This document shows positions 1 to 5,397 of a stretch of DNA of 7,304 bases, in pieces. Both the position numbers and the translations under genes were made by a program. The notes beneath the pieces were generated by a model. The model had not been told where the DNA came from. It ran no database searches and worked only from the letters and a program-made list of their open reading frames with translations. Positions within the stretch are counted from its first letter, which is position 1. Every line of letters starts with the position of its first letter. This DNA comes from Acidobacteriota bacterium (GTDB taxonomy: Bacteria > Acidobacteriota > Terriglobia > UBA7540): NCBI GenBank assembly GCA_021827255.1, contig JAKAWO010000152.1, positions 1 to 7,304 of the forward strand. Reading direction: 5' to 3'.

Positions 1-293
1 TGGCCTTCAATTTCGCGGTAACCGGCTTCAAAAACCGACGGCAGCGGGCTGCGCTTGAGGTGGGCCGCGGATATGCGGATGTCCGAGAGTTTCTTGCTCT
101 GATGGAAAATCCGCAAAAAACCGGCGGAGTCCCGGCGAGCTCGCTTAAAGAGCCCTTGCTTGTGGATGATGATGGCCCAGGAAAAAACGGAAAGGATCAG
201 AAGGATAAACAGGACGACTCGCGCCACCGCGCCCGTCCCTGAAAGATAATCCCAAGCCGCGCTTTGCAACACCAGGAGAAGAGCAGCAAACAA
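1..293 (-). CDS. tolQ: TolQ-like proton channel subunit (MotA/TolQ/ExbB family), 3' end cut by window
   Basis: This is the inner-membrane channel subunit of the Tol-Pal system, which with TolR uses the proton gradient to energise outer-membrane constriction during division. The first 97 residues are visible. An N-terminal hydrophobic stretch and the segment DYLSGTGAVARVV lead into a membrane helix at about residues 25-45 that ends in SVFSWAIIIHK; the SWAIII motif is typical of TolQ. A basic loop and amphipathic region follow (GLFKRARRDSAGFLRIFHQS, then SVFEAGYREIE), matching the cytoplasmic domain that precedes the second helix. The start is TTG at 293-291, chosen because an in-frame TAA lies directly before it and an AAGGAGGT Shine-Dalgarno sits just upstream. 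No ATG lies in frame nearby. ExbB is an alternative, but the WAIII signature favours TolQ. tolR would be expected beyond the left edge. The gene is divergent from the symporter. Confidence 0.85.
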   Translation of the reverse strand, partial: MFAALLLVLQSAAWDYLSGTGAVARVVLFILLILSVFSWAIIIHKQGLFKRARRDSAGFLRIFHQSKKLSDIRISAAHLKRSPLPSVFEAGYREIEG

Positions 294-296
294 TTA

Positions 297-304
297 ACCT
301 CCTT
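297..304 (-). promoter_or_regulatory. Strong Shine-Dalgarno deciding the TTG start of tolQ
   Basis: Read on the minus strand this is AAGGAGGT, an 8-base match to the anti-Shine-Dalgarno, ending three bases before the TTG. The spacing is slightly short but the match is the best in the window and supports the non-ATG start. Confidence 0.75.
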
Positions 305-321
305 CAACCCCTCACGGTGTG

Positions 322-350
322 AACGTAGCATACCCCTCTCAACCCGTCAA
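322..350 (-). promoter_or_regulatory. Candidate sigma-70-type promoter for tolQ
   Basis: On the minus strand TTGACG (350-345) is followed after 17 bases by TACGTT (327-322). The -35 matches 5 of 6 consensus positions and the -10 only 3 of 6, though it keeps the first two and last bases. The position, about 30 bases before the tolQ start, is suitable. This is a by-eye match only. Confidence 0.3.
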
Positions 351-669
351 CGATGGCCGGCGCCGTTCAAAGAAGAATCCCCTCGGGTTGCCGGTGTATC
401 TTAGGGCCGACAAGCCGCAACAGGATCTGTCCACCGACGTCGGCCCCGCGTGCTCTCTCTCAAAAAGCCACGCTCAGACCGCAAAAAATGCTTCCCCCGG
501 CGGACATCGTAAGCTATGCTGCCGCCTTTGTAGGGTGGAGGCCAGAAACTGCTGCCTTCTCGCCCATCAGGGAAGCGTGATGGCCAGTTGTGCGGAAGGG
601 TCCGTCGCGTCGTCGGCCGCCGCCGGATGGATGGATGGCGACGTGTCGTCATAGGGCGGAAATCCCACC

Positions 670-2403
670 ATGCGAATTAACGGCCTCGATGAGCTGATCA
701 TCCTTGCCTATTTCGGCGTGCTGGTCGCGGTCGGCGTGGTGGCCAGCCTCCGAGTGAAGGACACCGAGAACTATTTCTTAGGCAAGCGAAGGTTCGGCAA
801 GCTGCTGATGATCGCTCAGAGTTTCGGCGTCGGAACGCACTCGGACATGCCCGTCAGCCTGGCCGGCGCCGTTTATACTTCCGGGATTTCAGCCATCTGG
901 TATCAGTGGAAGAACCTCTTTGCCACTCCTTTCTACTGGATCATGGCCCCGGTGTTTCGCCGCGTGCGGCGGACCACGACGGCCGAAATGATGGAAGACC
1001 GCTACGGCCCCGGGCTGTCCGGCTTTTACATCGTTTTCGCTCTGGTTTTCTTTACCATCAACATCGCGAGCATCCTGAAAGGCGCGGCGAAGATATTGCA
1101 CGAGATGCTGGGCGGCCGCTTGGGCGTCAATCCGATCGTGCTGGGCCTGGCGGCCATTTTCATCCTCTACAGTTTTATCGGCGGGCTGATTGCGTCGGCC
1201 TGGAGCGATTGCCTCCAGGGACTTCTGATCATTGCTCTCTCCTTCATGTTGATTCCCCTCGGCTGGAGCCTGGTGGGCGGGCTCGCCGGAATGAAGCGCG
1301 CGCTGCCATCCTTTGAGTTTTCGCTGGCCACGCCAAAGGAAATCGGGGTTTGGTTCATCCTCATGCTGACGCTCAACGGTCTGATTGGCATCATGGCCCA
1401 ACCTCACATGATGGCAGCCGTAGGAACCGGCAAGGACGAGCGCTCCTGCCGCGTCGGCTTCTTTCATGGGAACTACGTCAAGCGCGTCTGCACCATCGGA
1501 TGGGCCCTGGTCGGTCTGATGGTGGCCGTGTTCATCCAGCGAGGGCTTTTTGGCGCGCATTCGCTGCGCGATCCGGAGGACGCTTTCGGCTTCGCCTGCC
1601 GGCATCTGCTGTCTCCCGGATTTCGCGGCTTGCTGATTGCCAGCGTGATGGGCGCCAGCCTCGCGAGCTGCTCCGCGCTCATGGTGGACAGCGGCGCGAT
1701 CTTCACCCAAGGGCTTTATCGTCAGCGCCTGGCGCGTGGACGGTCGGATCCTCACTATCTTTGGGCCGGCCGGCTCAGCGGCTTGGCGGCGGTCCTCGTC
1801 GCCATCGTCTATGCGTTATTTTTTATCCAAAAGGTGCTCTATTCTTTCTTGCTGACGGAAACCATGGCCACCTACGTGGGCATCAGCATTGTGATCGGGC
1901 TGATGTGGAAGCGCGCCAACCGCTGGGGTGCGGCCAGCAGCCTGCTCGCGGCTTTCGGAACAAACTTTTTCCTCTACCATTGGAAGAACGAGCGGCTCGA
2001 TTTTTGGGATCCCAACATTTTCTTGGCGGCGCTGGTGGCAGGGACCGCGAGCCTGGTTCTGGTCAGCCTGCTGACCCCGCCCGAACGGGAGGATCGAATC
2101 GCGCAGTTTTTCACGCGCCTTGAAACGCCGTCGGACGCGGATCGAGACCGGCTGGCCGGCTTGCCTCCCGCCGCTTCGGCCTCCGCGGCCTGCCCGTCAC
2201 CGGGCGCGCTAGATTCTGAGACTTGCCGCCGGGCTGCGGAAAACGGCCAGCAATTGCTGCTGGTCAATCTGCTCTCCCTCCGGCGCGCCGCCTGTGGCAT
2301 TGGCTTCTTCAAGGCTTACCGCGAGGACTTGAAGGGCCTGCTGATTGGATCGGCGTTGAGTGTCGGCTTGGTGATGGCTTTTTGGGCGTTGTTGCGAATT
2401 TAA
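670..2403 (+). CDS. Sodium:solute symporter family (SSS) transporter
   Basis: This 577-residue inner-membrane protein is a secondary transporter that would couple Na+ entry to solute uptake. Hydrophobic segments are visible at about residues 7-28, 45-70, 72-96, 118-142, 153-178, 181-205, 225-245, 269-295, 320-350, two between 353 and 415, then 420-436, 447-468, and a last one at 555-577, giving roughly 13-14 helices as in this family. The region MGASLASCSALMVDSG near residues 325-340 corresponds to the serine-rich helix that forms the Na2 sodium site in LeuT-fold symporters. Between the last two helices lies a cytoplasmic insertion of about 80 residues, with a Pro/Ala/Ser-rich stretch and then GQQLLLVNLLSLRR and YREDLKG; I associate this with the PVC/Acidobacteria branch of the family. 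The substrate cannot be read from the sequence. The deacetylase gene 24 bases downstream suggests an N-acetylated amino sugar such as GlcNAc or a sialic acid, by context only. The first ATG is used; the ribosome site is weak. Confidence 0.9.
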   Translation: MRINGLDELIILAYFGVLVAVGVVASLRVKDTENYFLGKRRFGKLLMIAQSFGVGTHSDMPVSLAGAVYTSGISAIWYQWKNLFATPFYWIMAPVFRRVRRTTTAEMMEDRYGPGLSGFYIVFALVFFTINIASILKGAAKILHEMLGGRLGVNPIVLGLAAIFILYSFIGGLIASAWSDCLQGLLIIALSFMLIPLGWSLVGGLAGMKRALPSFEFSLATPKEIGVWFILMLTLNGLIGIMAQPHMMAAVGTGKDERSCRVGFFHGNYVKRVCTIGWALVGLMVAVFIQRGLFGAHSLRDPEDAFGFACRHLLSPGFRGLLIASVMGASLASCSALMVDSGAIFTQGLYRQRLARGRSDPHYLWAGRLSGLAAVLVAIVYALFFIQKVLYSFLLTETMATYVGISIVIGLMWKRANRWGAASSLLAAFGTNFFLYHWKNERLDFWDPNIFLAALVAGTASLVLVSLLTPPEREDRIAQFFTRLETPSDADRDRLAGLPPAASASAACPSPGALDSETCRRAAENGQQLLLVNLLSLRRAACGIGFFKAYREDLKGLLIGSALSVGLVMAFWALLRI

Positions 2404-2427
2404 CTCATCGCGGCTCACCGGACGGTC

Positions 2428-3570
2428 ATGGAAATCACCGCCAACATGGCGGGGCGCGGCTTGGCGCAAATCGAAATTCACGGCCGGCAGATTGCCGCCG
2501 TGCGCGTGCTTGGGCCGCTCGAACCCCAGGCGCCGTTTGCGAGTCCCGGTTTTGTGGACATCCAAATCAACGGCTTCGCCGGCCTGGATTTCTCAGGTTC
2601 TGAACTCAATCCTTCCGCCGCCGTCAGCGTTCTGCCTTTTCTCTGGAAAGCGGGGGTCACGACATTCTGTCCGACGTTGATTACCAACTCGATTGAGCAG
2701 CTTCGAAAGAATTTCCAAATCCTTGAGGCGGCTCGGCGCCTCGACCGCCGATTTGCCGAAGCCGTTCCTTGTGTTCACCTCGAAGGTCCTTATCTCTCGC
2801 CCGGCGGCGCGCACGGCGCGCACGATCCCACCCTGATGCGGCCGCCCCAATGGGAAGAGTTTTCGGCCCTGCAGCGAGCCGCAAACGGCAACATTGGAAT
2901 CGTGACGATGGCTCCCGAATTGCCAGGGGCTTTCGATTTCATCCGCCAAGCCGCGGCGGCGGGTGTGATCGTTGCGCTCGGCCACACCGACGCCGCTCCC
3001 GAGCACATTCACCAAGCCATCGAGGCCGGCGCCACACTCAGCACGCACTTCGGCAACGGCTGTCCCAACCTGATTCACCGTCATCAAAATCCTTTGTGGG
3101 CCCAACTGGCAGAAGATCGGCTGAGCGCCAGCCTGATCTGCGACGGCTTTCATCTTCCGCCCGACCTGGTCCGAGTGGTTTATCGGATCAAAGGCATCGA
3201 GCGCTGCATCCTTATCACCGACGCGGTTCACGTCGCTGGGCTTGCGCCGGGCCGTTACTCGATGGTAGGGCGGGGAATTGAGCTGTTGCCGACCGGCCAA
3301 GTGGTCACCGAGGACCGGCAGGCGATGGCCGGCTCAGCTTTGACCATGAATCGCGCCGTCGCCGTCTTCGAAAGATTGGCACAGGCCACGCTCGCTGAAG
3401 CCTTGCAAGCGGCCTCCACTAACCCCGCGCGCCTGCTCCGACGCGAGGGCATAACCACCGAAATCGAGCCGGGCCAGCCGGCAAATTTAGTGATTTTCCG
3501 GCCTGAGCCAGAGGCTCTCCGCATCGAGGCCGTGTTCTTCATGGGTGACCGCGTGTATCCCTCCGCCTAG
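2428..3570 (+). CDS. nagA: N-acetylglucosamine-6-phosphate deacetylase-type amidohydrolase
   Basis: This 380-residue protein belongs to the NagA branch of the amidohydrolase superfamily, cytoplasmic enzymes that hydrolyse N-acetylglucosamine-6-phosphate to glucosamine-6-phosphate and acetate. Landmarks in order are PGFVDIQINGFAG (40-52, with Gln46 as in NagA instead of the HxH of two-metal amidohydrolases), HLEGPYLSPGGAHG (117-130, metal ligand Glu119), GHTDA (His186), STHFGNGCPN (His207), CDGFHLP (His242), LITDAVHVAG (catalytic Asp265) and MAGSALTM (300-307). All expected catalytic and metal residues are present and the length is normal. The loop after His207 is HFGNG where E. coli NagA has HLYNAM, so substrate specificity may differ. 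The first ATG is taken; a second ATG at codon 7 is possible, and neither has a good Shine-Dalgarno. The gene starts 24 bases after the symporter stop, so the two are probably co-transcribed. A deaminase (nagB) is not in the window. Confidence 0.88.
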   Translation: MEITANMAGRGLAQIEIHGRQIAAVRVLGPLEPQAPFASPGFVDIQINGFAGLDFSGSELNPSAAVSVLPFLWKAGVTTFCPTLITNSIEQLRKNFQILEAARRLDRRFAEAVPCVHLEGPYLSPGGAHGAHDPTLMRPPQWEEFSALQRAANGNIGIVTMAPELPGAFDFIRQAAAAGVIVALGHTDAAPEHIHQAIEAGATLSTHFGNGCPNLIHRHQNPLWAQLAEDRLSASLICDGFHLPPDLVRVVYRIKGIERCILITDAVHVAGLAPGRYSMVGRGIELLPTGQVVTEDRQAMAGSALTMNRAVAVFERLAQATLAEALQAASTNPARLLRREGITTEIEPGQPANLVIFRPEPEALRIEAVFFMGDRVYPSA

Positions 3571-3690
3571 CCTCCCCAGCCGCGAAATAGGGCGAAGGAC
3601 CCGACCGGCCGCACGCCGCCGCCTGCTCGTTCGCGCTCTTTGCGCCTCTGCGCGAAAAGATGTTTTCTGCGGTTCGCGGAACCGCTGCTC
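3571..3690. other. Convergent intergenic segment with two hairpins, after nagA
   Basis: The non-coding space after nagA holds two inverted repeats. The first is TTCGCGC at 3630-3636 pairing with GCGCGAA at 3650-3656 over a 13-base loop. The second is GCGGTTC-GCG-GAACCGC at 3669-3685, a perfect 7-bp stem. Neither is followed by a T-run on either strand, so neither is a classical intrinsic terminator, although they could act as 3'-end structures for nagA. The phrase CTTTGCGCCTCTGCGCGAAA resembles low-complexity intergenic repeats that I recall from many PVC and Acidobacteria genomes; that is memory, not a search. Confidence 0.45.
3669..3685. repeat. Perfect inverted repeat (7-bp stem, 3-base loop)
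   Basis: GCGGTTC and GAACCGC flank a GCG loop. The hairpin lies about 100 bases after the nagA stop and just outside the 3' flank element of the small gene. It is a possible transcript end structure without a T-run. Confidence 0.5.
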
Positions 3691-3838
3691 GGCGCCAAAA
3701 CAAATAATCCGGAGCTGCCAGCGAACCCGCATCGAGCCTCTCGGCCATTGACCGCTTGATTTTGGCGGCTCTCGGCCGGAACTCCGCCCGCGGCTCCCTC
3801 AGCGGCTCCGGACAAAACGAAAACTCTAAGCTGGCTTA
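3691..3838. repeat. 3' flank element, copy 1
   Basis: This stretch starts at GGCGCCAAAA and runs to the stop codon of the upstream-strand small gene. It matches 4211-4357 with one 1-base indel near the left end; over 3711-3840 versus 4230-4359 I count 6 differences in 130 bases (about 95% identity, no gaps). It is bounded by an inverted repeat, TCCGGAGCTGC near its left end and GCGGCTCCGGA at 3802-3812, which pair at 10 of 11 positions. CGGCTC occurs three times in the right half and TCTCGGCC twice in the middle. It contains no convincing gene. Confidence 0.8.
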
Positions 3839-4054
3839 CTACTGGCCCTTCTTCTTGCCCTTTGTCTTGGCCCGGCCGTAGGAATCAAAAGCTTGCCGGC
3901 CCTTTTTCTTGGCGCGCACCACGTGGCCCTTCTTGCGTTTATTCCATGAAGTGCTGACGACCGTCTTCTTGGTGTGACGCTTCTTTGCGAACACGGGAGC
4001 GGAAAGCGTAAACGCAATCGCCAGTGTTGCAAGCAGCATTGTGAGCTTCTTCAT
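3839..4054 (-). CDS. Small exported lysine-rich peptide, copy 1
   Basis: I do not recognise a named family. The 71-residue product has a classical Sec signal peptide: MKK, a hydrophobic core LLATLAIAFTLS, and the probable cleavage site APVFA|KK after residue 23. The mature 48 residues are extremely basic, with 20 Lys/Arg and a single acidic residue, ending AKTKGKKKGQ. An upstream in-frame ATG (4114) exists, but the start at 4054 is preferred because it gives a clean signal peptide and lies behind an AAGGAGG site (spacing 12, long). The stop TAG is followed directly in frame by TAA. Compared with the second copy it carries an extra 10-codon block (RQAFDSYGRA) and several extra residues around STSWNKR. 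A periplasmic or secreted polycation is implied, perhaps binding nucleic acid, lipopolysaccharide or other anionic polymers, in the manner of acid-shock protein Asr; this is analogy only, not homology. Confidence 0.72.
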   Translation of the reverse strand: MKKLTMLLATLAIAFTLSAPVFAKKRHTKKTVVSTSWNKRKKGHVVRAKKKGRQAFDSYGRAKTKGKKKGQ

Positions 4055-4077
4055 AAGGTCTTGGAACCTCCTTGCGA
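4055..4077 (-). promoter_or_regulatory. Leader hairpin overlapping the Shine-Dalgarno, copy 1
   Basis: On the minus strand the leader reads AAGGAGGTTCCAAGACCTT and then the ATG. AGGT can pair with ACCT over a TCCAAG loop, extended by a G-T pair, which would hide most of the GGAGG site. The same arrangement recurs before the second copy. Confidence 0.4.
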
Positions 4078-4135
4078 TTTGCTTTGGGTAGATGCAGGGC
4101 ACCCTGATTGCCAAACTGCTGGCCCTCGAGGTTTA

Positions 4136-4165
4136 ATTCTAGCTGATTTCCCAGCAAAAAGTTAA
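4136..4165 (-). promoter_or_regulatory. Candidate promoter of small gene copy 1
   Basis: On the minus strand TTAACT (4165-4160, 4 of 6 matches) precedes TAGAAT (4141-4136, 5 of 6 matches) with an 18-base spacer. The predicted start near 4129 gives a leader of about 75 bases that contains the palindrome CAGGGCACCCTG (4095-4106) and the Shine-Dalgarno hairpin. Confidence 0.5.
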
Positions 4166-4210
4166 CGAGAGTTCACTTCCGAAATCCAAGCTCAGCCCCA
4201 GCGCCCCGGC

Positions 4211-4357
4211 GGCGCCAAAAAAATAATCCGGAGCTGCCAGCGAACCCGCATCGAGCTTCTCGGCCATTGACCGCCTGGTTTTGGCGGCTCTCGGCCGGAA
4301 CTCCGCTCGCGGCTCCCTCAGCGGCTCCGGACAAAACGAAAACTTCAAGCTGGCTTA
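4211..4357. repeat. 3' flank element, copy 2
   Basis: This is the second copy of the element at 3691-3838, again lying directly after the stop codon of a small lysine-rich gene and again bounded by TCCGGAGCTGC and GCGGCTCCGGA. It begins at GGCGCCAAAA (4211). Beyond that base the two copies diverge: here the sequence runs into the promoter region of copy 1. The unit spacing is 519-520 bases. Confidence 0.8.
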
Positions 4358-4528
4358 CTACTGGCCCTTCTTCTTGCCCTTGGTCTTGCCCTTTTTCTTG
4401 GCGTGCAACACGTGGCCCTTCTTCGCTTCCTTTTTCTTCATTTTGTGCTTCTTTGCAAACACCGGAGCGGAAAGCGTAAACGCAATCGCCAGTGTCGCAA
4501 ACAGCGTTGTCAGCTTCTTCATATTCAT
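4358..4528 (-). CDS. Small exported lysine-rich peptide, copy 2
   Basis: A 56-residue paralogue of the 71-residue product encoded just below it. The reading frame is MNMKKLTTLF, then ATLAIAFTLS as the hydrophobic signal core, then APVFA|KK as the likely signal peptidase site (after residue 25). The mature part is only 31 residues with 16 lysines and one Glu, including KKGHVLHAKKKG and the ending KTKGKKKGQ shared with copy 1. The signal-peptide DNA is about 92% identical between copies (6 differences in 75 bases, mostly third positions), and all length changes in the basic tail keep the frame, so both copies look selected as proteins. The stop is TAG followed by TAA, as in copy 1. The start may be codon 1 or codon 3 (ATG AAT ATG); the AGGAGG site lies 14 bases before the first ATG. 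Function is unknown. Confidence 0.72.
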   Translation of the reverse strand: MNMKKLTTLFATLAIAFTLSAPVFAKKHKMKKKEAKKGHVLHAKKKGKTKGKKKGQ

Positions 4529-4552
4529 AAAGGTTCTTGCAACCTCCTAGGG
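4523..4552 (-). promoter_or_regulatory. Leader hairpin overlapping the Shine-Dalgarno, copy 2
   Basis: On the minus strand GGAGGTT is followed by the loop GCAAG and then AACCTTT. This gives five Watson-Crick pairs (AGGTT with AACCT) plus two G-T pairs, covering the whole GGAGG. The ATG follows directly, so folding would block ribosome binding. The stem is longer than in copy 1 while the loop differs. Confidence 0.45.
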
Positions 4553-4844
4553 ATTTACTGTCAATTCACTCCATGCATCCCGGTAGCCAAACCCTTGTTC
4601 GATTCCCTTTTTCGGTAACCGCTTTTGCTTCAATAGGCTAGCGATATTTCTCTCGGTCGGGCGCGCTGACCGCGCTTGGCGGTATCAGCCGTTTTTATAC
4701 CATACGGTATGCTGCTTACACCGAATGAGGCGCGGCTTCCGCCCGGCCCGCCTCCAACTCTCCGCGCGCGCTTATTCGGTCGCTGGCCGTCCGCGCATTG
4801 CGTAGAGGTGGGGAGGCGCCCGCTCAAATCGCCCAATCCCTCGT
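4529..4844. other. Intergenic region between rimI and small gene copy 2
   Basis: These 316 bases lie downstream of rimI and upstream of small gene copy 2, both on the minus strand. They hold the copy 2 leader, a candidate extended -10 promoter and a palindrome near 4694-4710. There is weak similarity to the copy 1 leader (TTTGGC with a nearby GGG and TGCAT/TGC), then divergence. No gene was recognised, and no clear terminator for rimI was seen. Confidence 0.55.
4694..4710 (-). promoter_or_regulatory. Candidate extended -10 promoter overlapped by a palindrome, for small gene copy 2
   Basis: On the minus strand TGGTATAAA (4702-4694) is an extended -10 element (TGn plus TATAAA). It is overlapped by the inverted repeat ATACC-GTAT-GGTAT (4710-4697), which could be an operator. 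A further ATACC on the minus strand at 4685-4681 could pair alternatively with the same GGTAT. The leader to the copy 2 start would be about 160 bases. No good -35 is visible. Confidence 0.35.
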
Positions 4845-5306
4845 TCATCCTCGGGCGGTCAGCTCCTTCACCAGAATCAGAGCGTCCTCGCAAGGATCCT
4901 GGTAATAGTCCGGCCGCCGGCCTTGCTGGACAAAGGCAGCCCGCGAATAAAATTCGAGCGCCGGCTGGTTGGACTCGCGGACCTCAAGGAAGATGCGTCG
5001 CGCGCCTCGCTTGATGAGCCGTTGCGCGCCTTCTCGGACCAGGGCGCTCGCCACCCCTTGGCGCTGGTGTTCAACCGCCACCACAAGGTTAAGGAGTTCG
5101 CCTTCTTCCTCCACGGAGCGGTAGGCGGCAAACCCGGCCACGCTCGGCGGCGCCGTGGCTTCATTTTCCGCCACCAAGATAAGCCCCTGCGCATCGCCAG
5201 CCAGGCGAGTGTAATCGTCCTTCGTCCAGCGGCCGGCGGTGGGATTCTGATCCTGAATCACGAGGAGCGCGGCGAGGTCGGTTGAATTGAACTCTCGAAT
5301 TTTCAT
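4845..5306 (-). CDS. rimI: Ribosomal-protein-alanine N-acetyltransferase RimI (GNAT family)
   Basis: This 153-residue cytoplasmic enzyme uses acetyl-CoA to acetylate the N-terminal alanine of ribosomal protein S18 in the best studied members. The GNAT acetyl-CoA loop is visible as QRQGVA (81-86), following the strand ELLNLVVAVE (70-79). The RimI signature FLEVRESNQPALEFY (106-120) carries Glu108 and Tyr120, the positions corresponding to the catalytic Glu and Tyr of Salmonella RimI. The C-terminal GRRPDYYQDPCEDALIL is also typical. Length is normal. It lies 91 bases downstream of tsaB on the same strand, a frequent pairing, and is probably co-transcribed with it. The ATG at 5306 is chosen because it begins the family N terminus MKIREF; its ribosome site is weak. 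Confidence 0.92.
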   Translation of the reverse strand: MKIREFNSTDLAALLVIQDQNPTAGRWTKDDYTRLAGDAQGLILVAENEATAPPSVAGFAAYRSVEEEGELLNLVVAVEHQRQGVASALVREGAQRLIKRGARRIFLEVRESNQPALEFYSRAAFVQQGRRPDYYQDPCEDALILVKELTARG

Positions 5307-5397
5307 GGCCCTAAAAAATTGTCGCCTTTCATTTCTCGATCGTGTGGGGCGGAATTACGGCGACCTGAGAGCTGGAACCCGAAGCACGAGCCCGGCC
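5307..5397 (-). other. Spacer between tsaB and rimI
   Basis: This 91-base gap lies between two co-directional genes. No hairpin with a T-run is visible, so read-through from tsaB into rimI is likely. It ends with an A/T-rich ACAATTTTTTAGGG before the rimI ATG. Confidence 0.4.

Larger units (their letters stand above)
294..669. other. Divergent intergenic region between tolQ and the symporter gene
   Basis: These 376 bases lie between the tolQ start (minus) and the symporter start (plus). Short open frames cross it on both strands, but their translations are arginine/proline/serine-rich with no family resemblance or good ribosome sites, so I treat it as non-coding. It holds the tolQ promoter candidate and a small tandem repeat, GGAT three times plus GG, at 625-638. 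No convincing promoter for the symporter was found by eye, and the bases before its ATG (GGGCGGAAATCCCACC) give only a poor ribosome site. Confidence 0.6.

Noticed and set aside
625..638. GGAT tandem repeat before the symporter
   Set aside because: Only three units plus GG; too short to claim a phase-variable tract.
319..654. Overlapping open frames on both strands of the tolQ-symporter intergenic region
   Set aside because: Composition is Arg/Pro/Ser-rich without family resemblance, membrane helices or good ribosome sites; frames overlap each other as expected of GC-rich non-coding DNA.
889..1755. 288-codon open frame antisense to the symporter
   Set aside because: It is a GC-rich shadow of a clear membrane-transporter gene; its translation is low-complexity and unlike any family I know.
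3539..3815. Short open frames on both strands over the hairpins and flank element, including a repeated MAE(R/K)LDAGSLAAPDY string
   Set aside because: The string is shared only because the DNA repeat is duplicated; the frames diverge or shift at the repeat edges and lack ribosome sites.
4281..4550. 89-codon plus-strand frame with a hydrophobic, membrane-like translation
   Set aside because: It is the complement of the lysine-rich gene (AAG codons read as CTT/TTC give Leu/Phe), so the hydrophobicity is an artefact.
4559..4564. Perfect TTGACA on the minus strand upstream of small gene copy 2
   Set aside because: No -10-like hexamer lies 15-19 bases downstream, and the transcript would begin at or after the Shine-Dalgarno.
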